A stretch of DNA of 64,000 bases from Mytilus galloprovincialis (taxonomy: Eukaryota > Mollusca > Bivalvia > Mytilida > Mytilidae), in contig NC_134845.1 of NCBI RefSeq assembly GCF_965363235.1, forward strand, positions 25,360,524 through 25,424,523. The letters run 5' to 3'. Position 1 is the stretch's first letter. Each line of letters opens with the position of its first letter. Shown piece after piece: positions 37,001 through 46,604 of this stretch. The translations under genes were made by a program, and so were the position numbers. The notes under the pieces were generated by a model. That model was given only the letters and a program-made list of their open reading frames with translations, was not told the origin of the DNA and made no database searches.

Positions 37001-40000
37001 CTCTAAAATAAAGTTTTGAATCATCACCAAAAAGTATACAGATCTTTAGATTAATATAACAAAGAAGTGTGTAAAGTTTAAAGCAATAATTATAAATTGT
37101 TTTTGAGATATGGCACAACATGTAAAAAAACCCTCCCCCTTTTTTACAAAATACTCAATAACTCAAAAATGAAATTTTGAATCATCACCAAAAAGTATAC
37201 AGATCTTCAGATTAATATAACAAAGACATGTGTAAAGTTTTAAGCAATAATCATAAATTGTTTTTGAGATATGGTGTGACATGTAAAAAAACCCTCCCCC
37301 TTTTTTTACAAAATACTCAATAACTCAAAAATAAAATTTTGAATCATCACCAAAAAGTATACAGATATTAAGATTAATATAACTAAGAAGTGTTTAAAGT
37401 TTTAAGCCATAATCAAGAATCGTTTTTGAGATACGGTGCGACATGTGAAAAAAAACACCCCCCTGTTTTAGTTACAAAGTGCCGTAACTCAAAAAGTTTT
37501 AATCTTATTTTCACCAAAAAGTATACAGATCATTTGACCATCATAAGAAACAACTATGTTAAGTTTCATGAAATTTGGATAAGTCGTTCTCAAGTTACGG
37601 TGCGACATGTTTACGCCGGACAGACAGACAGACGGACGGACGGACGGACACCGGACATTTGTATACCATAATACGTCCCGTCAAAATTTTGACGGGCGTA
37701 TAAAAATGGCACTAACTTATGACAGACACATGGACACGTGGCGAGTTTAACAAGCTTTACTAATTTTCTCTCTTTGTTATTGAAGTTAAATAAATATTGC
37801 ATGTAGTACGTAAAAGTAAACCCATGCATATATCTATCTTATAGTTCACTAAAAATAGAAACATCACAACAACATGGATATGAAGGGCCGATAAAAGTGG
37901 CTGCCAGCTTGAGTCTGGTGATATGAAGCGTGGTCTTGATTTATTGTATTCTTTTAACGGTCTTTTGATTTCGATCCTTCCTGTCATAGTTTTGATCTTG
38001 GGGGTATCCGACCTATGTTCGTTGTACGTACTATAATCAGTACAATGCGGTAATTTTAGAGTCCAACAAAGATAATTTCAGGATTATTTTTAATTAGTTT
38101 CAACAAATGTAATTGTACAACTTTATCAAATCGCTACATCATATATTAAGTAAAATTTAAAAACTTGTGCAGAGAAGCAACAAAGCCTTTAAAGGCTAAG
38201 AATAACATATATAAATGTAAACAAAATTTCTACCTCTCGTTATGATTTTACGTTTCTGGTTTGTGTTGTTTACTTGCTGTCTTTTTTGGGCAAATACACA
38301 ACCCTTTACAGTCAGGATTCTACTTCGTCAAGATACGCCAGTTCATTTTCACAATCGTAGAAATGGAAGCCATTGTAGGAATGACGCGCTGCCAAATTTG
38401 ATCTTGAAAACTGATAAATTTATCCACATAGCACCATTACGATCCTTTTATGTCAGTTGTATTTTAAAAGACAAATGTATATACTAGCATATGGGCAACA
38501 GTTAATGATCTTGTCTGCATTGATTCAACTTAAAACTATTGTATGATCGGTTGTCAGGTGGAATTTAAAAAAATTCTAATTAAATATTTCGTGGAAGGGC
38601 AGACTAGAATTGTTTAGTGGTTGAAGACTATAAACCATAGTTATCACACACAAACAAATATTTTTTTTCGAAGATATGCATTTTCATCATCCAACTTGAA
38701 AGACTGTCGTCAAGTACTTTTAGTAAAAAAAAAAGCTATTCGAACACACCTTCTCTGGTTTTGTGATTCATTGGATAGGTATTTCACTGGACCCATATAT
38801 TTCATCTTTCAGTACTGCGATTTTTCTATGTTATAAAGTCAATCTGTAGCTTTGATATATAACAATGATAGAATCTGAAGCGAGATGATGTATCAAATAT
38901 TCTTGCTTTGTACGATTTCAAGACAAAATATTCAACTCAAACACGCCCTAACATAAAAAGGTGCACTCGACTTTCTCTTTCCGATACAATTGTTACCCCT
39001 TTTTTGGAATTTTTTCTTGAGTCACATAATGGAAGGGCAGACACGAAAATTACTGAACTAACAGATTGATATGTTCTCCGTCCGTGATAAACAAAAATTC
39101 TAAAATCGGAGGTTATGCATTTTTGTCATCCAACTTGATAGATACCCATGTCGTCGACTTGATATCTAATTGTTCTGCTTAAATATGTAATAGATAAATT
39201 GAAAACTTATGCAAATGGTGTTTTTAAAATTAAACGTTTCGTAATTGACAAGAAACTGTCATTTTATTTGTTTCTATTAACTTTTAAAATTTGTGTTACT
39301 ATAGTAAACATTACAGTAAGCATTTATCGCCTTCTCTAACAAAGAGCTTCGATTCTTTTGTTCTATTTCAACTGGGTTTCCGACTGTTTAACTATAACAA
39401 ATATCAAATTTCAGTAAGTGAAAATGCTTTAAATGACGTTCAACGAAGAACAAGTTTCTATGAATGCATTTGAATGTCTTATTGAAAAACGTTAACCGAT
39501 ATGGAATCTTATTGTGTGTACACGTATTAAATGACAGGAAAATAAACTTATCATTTGACTTAATTCTTTACTTTTAAATCATAATAAAATAATCTTTATA
39601 TAAATAATTTATCTTATCGTAAGCTATAATTCTTGTTTCGGAATACATAAACAAATTTCCTCATTCTGCATTTTCATCCTTAATTTTATTCCTGCTGTTT
39701 AAAAAATGAGAAAATGCGAGAGAAATAGATGGAGTAGGGGAAAAGCTAGGTGGAATGACAAAAGGTGTAAGGGTAAAGTTGAAGTTGATGATAATGATGG
39801 ATTTATCAGTTAACGTCCAGTGACAAACAGTACATGCATTACACTAAAACAGGTTGATATCACAAGCTTAAGACAACAGGAAACAATGTCATCATACATT
39901 GGCACGTTATTCTGACTTTGAGCCAACCAGTCTCCCTTTTCCACTGACTAACATGGGATTAGGGAAGAAGCAGTAAATATCATGTACTTGGTTTGATCAA

Positions 40001-40763
40001 GTCAGGTCTACAGCCAACGACCGCTCGCACTTAGGCTAGCACGCCCATGGATATGCTGTATAATATAGCTACATTATGTATTATATGTGTCAATATGTAA
40101 ACAATGTATCCTAACAAACACAAATTAATCTAAAAGCGAAGGGGAGACGAAACAAAATTGACTTGAATAGAATATCAAAATTCCTCAATTCGGCATAAAA
40201 TATGGCATGTATAATTTTACGTTAGACCTTCGGTTAAAAAATATAATGCTATCGAAATTCATCGTTAATTGAACAACATAAAATTAATTGGTATTTCTAT
40301 TTCATCTGTCAGATATATATAATTATCTTAAATATCACAATTTCTTCACTTGAATATCGTTGTTTCTTTTAAAAGAGTACATAATACACGGGTTTTGATC
40401 CTTCAAAATCATACTGATGTCAATGATGATTTAAATTTCTTTTAAATACATTAGGAGAACGAATGAAAATAAAAAATAAGATACAAGGTTAAAATTATTT
40501 AGGCCATATATTTCAGACCGTTAGTGCTAGTGTACTATTTTATACCGAGTTTACAAATTTCTTTTTTTTCTTTTTTTTCTCTTTCCTTTTTTTTTCATAA
40601 ACCAGCGTAAAAATTATTTCAAATACGATTGGGAAATAAATAATACAGCCGAAGCGGAAATAGCTAAAAAAAAAAAAAAAAAAAAAAACAGAGATAGTCA
40701 AAGAATTGTTTCAAGATCGGGCAATTTCTTTACGATGAACAGAATAGAACATAGGTGAAATAG

Positions 40764-40799
<36 letters not shown>

Positions 40800-43700
40800 T
40801 TAGAACTATGTATAATAACAACAAATAAAATAACACTTGTAAAAGAGGGGTGAAAGATACCAAAGGGACAGTCAAACTCTTAATCGAAAATAAACTGACA
40901 AGGCCATGGCCGAAAAGAAAAAGACAAATAATAGTATATACAAGACACAACATAGAAAACTAAAGACTAATTATAAAAAAAGAAGATGTGGTATGATTGC
41001 TAAAGAGACAACTCTCCACAAGAGACCAAAATGACAAAGAAATTAAAAACTATACGTGACCGTTCGGCCCTCAACAATGAGCAAAGCTCACACCGCATAG
41101 TCAGATATAAAATGGCCCGAAATGACAATGTAAAACAATTCAAAAGAGAAAATTAACGGTTTTATTAGCATACAAACTTAATGCGTCTGGTCTGAAGGGC
41201 TTTTCCAGATTCACCTTCATCAGGAACGACCATACCCAAACATTTGAAAGCTAGTGATGTTTAGATAAATAAAAAAACTGTGATAAGCTTTGTAACCAAG
41301 CTATCTAAATACGCAATTTTCAGTTTGCACTCAAATAGATAAATTGTTCAGATTAGTTAAACTTTTTAATCCAGCTAGTGTATATTGGTATATACGCAGC
41401 TGTTGCAGGTATTTACATAACAAGTCTAATGCCAACTTTTGAAAATGTTGTTATTTTATATCATACCTCAAATATTTTAGAAATAGGAGTCCTTGCTGTT
41501 GACATTTCGCCTGCTATATCCATATTCAACTCAACAAGAATTACAAATTTTCATAAAAAATAAACTGAATTTATTTTTAAAGGTATAGCATACATATCTA
41601 TTTACTATATATCTATTCAATTGTTTCAAAAGTATAATGAAAAGTTATTCTTGTGATCAAGATTGTCATTTGATCTCAATTATGTTTTGAACTTTATTTT
41701 AACCTACGAATGGATAATCTTCTTTTAATGTTCTTGTCTTACGAAGTGAAGATAAGTTATATCATGGAAAATTATAACATACGTACAGGAGAAGAGTATA
41801 CAAAAAGTAAAATCACAAAAATACTGAACTCCAAGGAAAATTTAAAAAGGAAAGTCCCCAATCAAATGGCAAAATCAAAAGTTCAAACACATCAAACGAA
41901 TGGAAAACAACTGTCATATTCCTGACTTGGTACAGGCATTTTCTTATGTAAAGGTCGAATAAGATAAGATAAATTTTATTTTCCGAATTAGGTCCCAAGG
42001 GTGGTATATACACATAACATATATAATTGATACAACATACAGTATTTTACATAACATTGTAAAATAAACTATTGAAATTAAGTCATACAGGTATTATTTG
42101 TTAAATAAAAAAGTATCGAAAAAAGAGTTGCTACTCCAGAGATGTGGCAAACCTTTTTATCCATTTATTTACTTATTTTCTCACTTGATTTTATAATATT
42201 TTGCTGGAAATGTATAAACATAAAATGATTGTTTAGCTGCAACAGACACCAAGGGACGATGCTCTAGGATTGTGATCTTAAAAGTTCTAACAATCCTCCT
42301 CGTATCTGACACAGAAAAAAAACAAACACAAATGTAAAAAGTTCATGTATATTGACAGCAAATAAAATATACTGCAGTAACAGGTATTGAGAATAGTGTA
42401 GCTATAGGTTTCCCTACTGCAATAGACACCAAGGGGCGGTACTCAAGGAGCTGTGGTATTTACACAGTCCTCCTCGTGTCTGAAGCAGACAAGAAAGCCA
42501 CATAATTAACAATTTTTCGAAATAAATTTACATGCAATAATCATGAACCTGTACGTAATCACGATTTCTTTTTGTATATAAAAGTAAGGTTTATTTTTGT
42601 CATCTTGATATACAAAATAACAAATGCATTGTATCCTTGTGTTATATTTCTGAATTCCGATAATTATACTTAGAACCTCTACATACTAATAAAAAATCAT
42701 ATCTTATGTCTGATGTCAACATTAATTTTTAAATCGTATGAACTATTATAGTTCTAGAAATTAACTTTAATCAATTAAAATGTCAATTTAAATCTCTGAC
42801 TTAATTTTGAAATGCACAAACGTGTAAACTATTATAATAAATTATTGTTTATTTTTATTGATGGATTATAAGTTGGTTAACGACCTTAAACGGATATGGA
42901 TATACGAAATTATGAGAAAATGATCACGAATAAGACCGCACTATATATATTTATATGATGAAAATCCAGGAAAAGGGTGTCGGCACCAAATTGTAGTCTG
43001 CGTATTGGATTAAGATTGATTTAGAAAGCTAGTACCATTACTAACTGCATGTATTTAAATAAACCACGCCTACTTACCCAATATAAAATATACACGGTCC
43101 CATTGCGATTGCTTTTCACAAATTATATTCCTAGAAATGTATAGGAGGTAAGATAAAGAAACTTCCACCGACAGTGGAGTGAATCAAGAAGATTTTAAGA
43201 CTCATAACATTATATATGATAAAACCTGTCATAATCAAAATCATATGGTCATATTGATGCTTGGTTGGTTGCCGGTTAATTCTTTTGCCTCGCAAAATTA
43301 AACCTACGGAGCCTTAAAAGAATTATCGCATGCAGAGAGCGAGTTATCATCCTTGAATAAGACATCACATTACTCGTCCCGTCCTTATTCTAGCCGGACT
43401 AGGCTACGTTCTTATATATCCTGTACAGTCACACCCCCCCCCCCCCAAACAACAACAAAAAACACGAGTTTTGCTCACTTTTCAACGACAGGGCCGAGAA
43501 ATGCTAGAAATTTCGAAAACTATAAAACATGTATCATTCAGTCTGGAATAAATCAAAAGTGATTAGAACATTGATTGTAAAAAAAACATTGATTAAGCAA
43601 TACTAGCAATCACGCCTAAGCATAAGTTGCCATAAGACGAACACAGCAATCGTCAAAGCAGCAGGAAAGCGAAAATAACGAAAGAGATGGAACATTCCAT

Positions 43701-46604
43701 ATTTTTTTATGAAAACATATTGAAAAGTTTAAACATAAACTTATGAATAAACTCATCATAGATACCATGATTGAAATTTTGTATTTACGCGTCAACAAAA
43801 GACTCATCAGTGACGCTCGAATAAAAGTTAAAAATGCAAAACAAAAAAAGAAGTTGAAGATGAAATGATACTGGTGACCTAAAAACTATAGAGGTCAACA
43901 TATAGTCAACATACAACAATAGAAAAAGACATGAAATGTCAAACTCATTAAATTGTCTCTTGTCTAAACAAGCTTTGTATAATTAAACCCAAACTATGAA
44001 AGGTTTGGCATTAACTCAAAATTCTCCAAATAAAAAAACAAATGTCAACATGTTACACAAGACTCTATCACTGACATGTTGTCGCTTCTTTTTTTTTAAT
44101 TGGAGAATTTGGAGTTGATGCAAAACCTGGTTTGATATTGGTACATCAATTTGTGAAGAAGGGTTTTAAGCTTTTTCGTCATTTTAAAATATCTACTCTC
44201 CCTCGTTTCATCTCGGTCAGTGGAATAACAAAAAGACTAAAAAGATTTACATACATTAAAAATCAGTACAGATAAATTTGGATAAGGTTTAAAGGCTATT
44301 AGTAATAAAATCATAAGTTCAACAAAAAATATAAACAAATAAAAACACCTTACGGTTTCAAATAATTAGCTAAGTTACTTGAAGCATGTTTAAAGTACTT
44401 TGCTTGCTGGTATGAAATCATCGATACGAGTCATGTTAAGTAAACAAATTTTAATATAAGGACGAGCACTTCTGTCTTTGGTCATTTTTTTTTCATATTG
44501 AAAAGCTAAATTGACTGTCCTTCTGGTATCTTTCATCCCTCTTTTAAATCAGTTTTACATTTGTTAAAACTCATTTGAAAGTCTGTGCACTGTAAACCAA
44601 CATATTTCCATAAGCGATTTACATTCGCAATTTTCGCGAGTAGAACAATAACGCGAAAATAAATCGTCGCGAATATGTAAAACTTGTTTCTTTCCTTATT
44701 AAACTACATCAAGTAAATTAAAAAATCGCGAAGTGGGGTCGAAGGGGAGAAACGCGAAATAAATAATCGCTAAAATAAGTTGGTTTACAGTACTTATCTC
44801 GTCTGATTCATTTGTTAGAAATGGAAAGTTTCAATTTGCTGAATGCTCTTATGTGATGCTTTTCTTAAAGATCTCAGAAGAACGAAGACGATAAACGACA
44901 AAGATGGATACAAAATGATAAGAACACTAGAGAGGGGTTATCAAGAATCGCTATCACTTTTTCAAGGGTTTACAGAGTGTTGTTATAAATAAAGCTGCAC
45001 ATTCCTTATTGGCTATTATAGTACGTCATTGATCCCAGTGGCAGATACAGTGGGGGGGGGTCCAGGAGTTGGAACCCCCTTTTTTTGGACGATCAATGCA
45101 TTTGGGACATGTGGTTTGAACCCCCCTTTTGTCCTGGGTTGGGACCCCCTTTTTAAAATGGCTGGATCCGCCCCTGGATCTGTATATACATATTTGGTAA
45201 AAAATCAGTTTAAAATAATATTAGTATTTAAAAGGTAACACAGGACAAAAGGCGGAAAGTATTAAACATTTCTAAAATCCTTTAATCCAAATAAAGGCTT
45301 ATATCCACTTATTTGAACTATGGTTGATAGTTGTTTAATTGGCAATCCTACCTCATCACCTTGCTTTATATTCGTTGTAAAATTGGCATTAAAACGTGTA
45401 TATGTTTTTAAAAAATACAAAACAGTTAGTTTTAATGATTTCTTTTCAAAAATGAATAGTATACAAATTGATATTTTCTATAAAAAGTTTAAAAAATGAT
45501 TATTTAATTCATATATCTGGATACGTCGCGTAAAAAGAATATTTAGACGCAAGGTTAGTTACCACAATTTATTGAAAAAAATATTGTGTTTTTTTTTAAT
45601 ACAAAGAAACAAACACAAAAAGGCACGACATATATATTGCCATCGAAAAAGGGGAAGAATAATGGGCAAACTGACCGCTTAACAGGAAGAAGAAAGCTGT
45701 GCATACTGAAATATTTATTTACCAAATAAAATTATAAAGGAGGTTACGTTTTATAATATACTTATAATCTCCTGTAAAGGTAATATGCTTGAAACAAATC
45801 TTATAGTTGAGAGTATTTACTATTGACTCAAGAAAATTAGAATATCGGTATAAAAGATTTAGAGAAAGGAGAGAAAGTGTTAGTATGTGCACGAAAGGGA
45901 TACAAATTGTCTTATATTTCCCGGCCAGAATGTTTAATTTTTTTTAAATTTTATTTAATACATTGTCTCGGATATCAAAAATTATTTGGTGCCAAGAAAC
46001 GTTGTGGAATAGGTGAAAATTACTGTATTTCTATAAACATCTAAACCTCGTGTATACAAAACATGTAGAGAAAAAAGTATCTTCAAATAAAAAATGTATA
46101 TAAATATAGGTAGATATAGGAAGATGTGGTAAGCGTGCCAATGAGACAACTCTCCATCCAAGTCACAATTTATCAAGATAAACCATTATAGGTCAAGATA
46201 CGGTTTTCAACACGGAGCCTTGGCTCACAACGAACAGCAAGCTATAAAGGGTCCCAAAACTAAAAGTGTAAAACCATTCAACCGGGAAAACCAACGGTCT
46301 AATCTATATAAAAAAAAACGGAAATCAAGAAACACTCATGAACCACACCAACGAACGACAACTATTGAACATCAGATTCCTTACTTAGGACAGGTGCAAT
46401 CAATTACATCTGAGTTTAAACGTTTTATGCTACCAAACCTTCACCCTAATATGAAACAATAGTGTAACATCACAACATAGAAAGACACACTATAAAATAT
46501 CAATTTTAATCAATTTGGATATAACTTATGTGACTAGTTCTTACCTGTGACTTTTCTGTCTTAGATTTTGGTGCAGAAAGTGGTCGAGCTAAAGCAATAT
46601 CCAT
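19066..46604 (-). CDS. LRRC74-like leucine-rich repeat protein with C-terminal EF-hand pair, 14 exons
   Basis: Exons (minus): 46604-46545, 34494-34245, 33977-33813, 32323-32133, 31741-31634, 30207-30114, 29661-29612, 29044-28963, 28444-28359, 27113-26919, 26318-26223, 25427-25164, 20059-19974, 19555-19066. All have GT/AG ends, and phases chain exactly to 738 codons plus TAG. Residues ~223-460 are ribonuclease-inhibitor-type LRRs (LDMTDNEIGPKGALYLAEML, LEELDLSWNHLRFDGADAIA, LKKLDISWNGFSMRGCESLA). Residues 530-541 (DKDGSKSLDLSE) and 566-577 (DDDDSGEIEYAE) are canonical calcium loops. The tail is Lys/Glu-rich and probably helical. The N-terminus is Ser/Arg-rich and probably disordered. The LRRs and the DNP-rich region after them resemble LRRC74A. 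Function in this family is poorly known. The first exon (ATG in GGACCATGG) is the least certain: it is linked only by phase and position, across a 12-kb intron. Confidence 0.8.
20115..20400. repeat. degraded copy of the R6 foldback repeat
   Basis: Shares TTATTATTCGTGG and TTTCGTGGATTTCGTTGGTA with the better copy at 34563-34768. In the intron between exons 25164 and 20059. Confidence 0.6.
21340..21580 (+). repeat. dispersed mussel repeat R3
   Basis: Contains TCATAAATCGATTAAGAGAA and CCTGACTTGGTACAGG. The rest of this 5.1-kb intron (20060-25163) holds little besides repeats. Confidence 0.65.
22513..22640 (+). repeat. 44-bp tandem duplication
   Basis: The unit starting TTTGGAACATTTGTCTGTAA occurs twice in full, followed by diverged partial copies. 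Confidence 0.8.
22641..24649. other. intronic DNA without recognised features
   Basis: AT-rich unique-looking sequence of the LRR gene. No exon, tandem array or inverted-repeat element seen. Confidence 0.4.
24650..25085 (-). repeat. dispersed mussel repeat R3, longest copy
   Basis: Minus-strand copy containing GTACCAAGTCAGGAATATGG at one end and AACAGCGGTATACTACTGTT at the other. It has about 200 bases of inner sequence absent from the shorter copies. It stops only ~80 bases from the splice donor of exon 25427-25164. Confidence 0.65.
27312..27595 (+). repeat. dispersed mussel repeat R1
   Basis: Contains AGAAGATGTGGTATTATTGC, CAATGAGACAACTATCCACA and TCACCGTACGGCCTTCAACA. Other copies or pieces: 40977-41160, 46118-46400, 47128-47220 (+); 5335-5425, 50560-50680, 62440-62580 and 62690-62800 (-). 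Confidence 0.75.
27722..28020 (-). mobile_element. tRNA-derived SINE
   Basis: The minus strand begins GAGAGCCGTAGTGTAGTGGT and continues TTAGTGCATCGGAC, a tRNA-like A box. CTTGTTCGATTCTC about 30 bases later fits a B box. A ~200-base non-tRNA body follows to near 27722. It lies in an LRR-gene intron in the gene's own orientation. The 102-codon frame on the other strand is spurious. Confidence 0.75.
29380..29545 (-). repeat. dispersed mussel repeat R2
   Basis: Minus-strand copy with ACCAAATCAGGCATATGACA and TTTTGCCATTTGATTATG. It ends about 65 bases before exon 29661-29612. Further R2 copies on the plus strand lie at 30230-30420 and 30760-30930. Confidence 0.65.
30230..30930 (+). repeat. two R2 repeat copies in direct orientation
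   Basis: Copies at 30230-30420 and 30760-30930, each with CCGAACTCC-type starts, GGAAAGTCCCTAATCAAATG-like middles and a CTGACTTGGTACAGGCATTT-like motif. About 340 bases of AT-rich DNA separate them. Confidence 0.65.
32432..33207. mobile_element. ~780-bp non-autonomous DNA element with terminal inverted repeats
   Basis: The left end GAAAGGAGTAGGTCCGGTCA and the complement of the right end, AAAAGGAGTAAGTTCAGTAA, match with few differences; both continue into TTTTGGCC. Inside is a second inverted pair: GAAAGTGGCCGCATCCGTGT and its near complement about 85 bases on. It has no transposase frame and lies in an LRR-gene intron. Confidence 0.65.
34563..34768. mobile_element. R6 foldback MITE
   Basis: Ends ATGGATTCATTATTATTCGT and AAAATAAATGAATCCAC are complementary, with internal repeated CCACGAA/TTCGTGG motifs. 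Occupies the gap between exon 34494 and the candidate exon ending at 34780. Confidence 0.65.
34780..35139 (-). CDS. two coding-looking exons of uncertain ownership
   Basis: Exon 35139-35023 starts with ATG (MDLNAFKDICVFDNSNYF) and ends at AAT|GTAAGT in phase 0. Exon 34885-34780 reads on in the same frame (IFDDYDNILAGWQPANL) and ends at CAG|GTATGT in phase 1. Both are open only in this frame and have good splice sites, so they look like real exons. However, the next LRR-gene exon (34494) must be entered in phase 0, so they cannot join it at its main acceptor. Options: an alternative promoter using a weaker internal acceptor (before CATCACCGTATG), an unseen micro-exon, or a separate small gene. 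Confidence 0.45.
35355..35822 (+). repeat. 46-bp minisatellite, about 10 copies
   Basis: The unit GTGTAAGACAAATAAACACT plus GACGATTTTCATTTTTGTGG plus CGTCAA repeats with almost no change; two or three units have one extra T and a T for G. There are no spacers, so this is not CRISPR. It lies about 220 bases upstream of the ATG at 35139. Confidence 0.95.
36660..37702. mobile_element. pearl-like (Helentron-type) element with ~160-bp tandem cores
   Basis: The anchor AAAAAGTATACAGAT recurs at spacings of about 160, 161, 162 and 164 bases (anchors near 36881, 37041, 37202, 37364, 37528). These cores are followed by a GACA/GACG tetranucleotide run at 37618-37651 and a conserved right end containing CGTCCCGTCAAAATTTTGAC. 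Left flank, ~160-bp cores, ACGG-type microsatellite and right flank match the bivalve pearl family described from oysters, later grouped with Helentron-associated elements. No protein is encoded. Confidence 0.75.
38242..38487 (+). CDS. candidate small secreted peptide, 81 aa, no recognised family
   Basis: An open frame starts MILRFWFVLFTCCLFWANTQ, which has the shape of a signal peptide with cleavage around residues 18-20. The remainder is basic with three cysteines (GSHCRND, YVSCILK, KDKCIY). TATATAAA lies at 38208-38215, too close for a normal 5' UTR. ATTAAA follows near 38578. It lies in the first intron of the LRR gene on the opposite strand. It could be an orphan peptide, exon 1 of something larger, or chance. 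Confidence 0.25.
   Translation: MILRFWFVLFTCCLFWANTQPFTVRILLRQDTPVHFHNRRNGSHCRNDALPNLILKTDKFIHIAPLRSFYVSCILKDKCIY
38595..39180 (+). repeat. diverged direct duplication
   Basis: GGAAGGGCAGAC and TTTTCATCATCCAACTTGA at 38595-38700 recur in the same order at 39030-39145 (GGAAGGGCAGACACGAAAAT, TTTTTGTCATCCAACTTGAT). No coding frame. The surrounding 39.2-40.5 kb shows nothing further. Confidence 0.5.
40560..40800. repeat. low-complexity T and A runs
   Basis: A T/C-rich run near 40560-40600 and two long A runs (about 40664-40688 and 40767-40796). They could be tails of degraded retroposons, but no body is recognisable. Confidence 0.7.
40843..41165 (+). repeat. R5 fragment followed by R1 fragment
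   Basis: R5: GGGGTGAAAGATACCAAAGG and AATAAACTGACAAGGCCATG (a minus-strand piece is at 44505-44550). R1: AGAAGATGTGGTATGATTGC and ACCGTTCGGCCCTCAACAAT. Both are repeats I recognise as frequent in mussel DNA. Confidence 0.65.
41800..41960 (+). repeat. dispersed mussel repeat R2
   Basis: Contains AAAATACTGAACTCCAAGGA and TCCTGACTTGGTACAGGCAT. It is followed at 41960-42060 by AATAAGATAAGATAAATTTT, possibly the reversed tail of a LINE remnant. Confidence 0.65.
42238..42495 (+). repeat. two diverged copies of an ~80-bp repeat
   Basis: CAACAGACACCAAGGGACGA ... CAATCCTCCTCGTATCTGAC (42238-42312) and CAATAGACACCAAGGGGCGG ... CAGTCCTCCTCGTGTCTGA (42420-42484) share both ends with a variable middle. 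Confidence 0.6.
43740..43870 (-). repeat. decayed retrozyme fragment
   Basis: The minus strand has GCGTCACTGATGAGTCTTTT, the first half of the hammerhead core, but the GAAA side is gone. Flanks ATACCATGATTGAAATTTTG match the array at 59-60 kb. Confidence 0.65.
44004..44128. repeat. foldback element
   Basis: GTTTGGCATTAACTCAAAAT ... CTCCAA and its near complement TTGGAGAATTTGGAGTTGAT enclose about 70 bases, which themselves contain CAACATGTT and GACATGTTG. Confidence 0.6.
44589..44792. mobile_element. MITE with ACTGTAAACCAAC termini
   Basis: Ends ACTGTAAACCAACATATTT and AAATAAGTTGGTTTACAGT are inverted. The interior is rich in CGCGAA/TTCGCG motifs. No coding capacity. Confidence 0.75.
45035..45175. 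mobile_element. MITE related to 16174-16346
   Basis: Begins CAGTGGCAGATACAGTGGG, shares GTTGGAACCCCCTTTTTTTG and GATCAATGCATTTG with the 16-kb copy, and ends GGCTGGATCCGCCCCTG. GATCC/GGATC next to each end may be part of the target site. Confidence 0.6.
46118..46400 (+). repeat. dispersed mussel repeat R1
   Basis: Contains AGGAAGATGTGGTAAGCGTG and CCAATGAGACAACTCTCCAT. It lies just downstream of exon 46604-46545 on the gene strand, within intron 1. The 80-codon frame on it is not a gene. Confidence 0.65.

Noticed and set aside
37390-37671. 93-codon frame ending in a QTDRRTDGRTPD-type stretch.
   Set aside because: It translates the tetranucleotide run and core of the pearl-like element.
40560-40800. 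Long A runs as a processed pseudogene tail.
   Set aside because: No gene-like body upstream of either run and no target duplication that I can define.
41165-41240. Minus-strand CCTGATGAAGGTGAATCTGG looks like a hammerhead start.
   Set aside because: No stem II closing on GAAA and no matching stem I; core requirements are not met.
46220-46462. 80-codon frame.
   Set aside because: It lies mostly on dispersed repeat R1.
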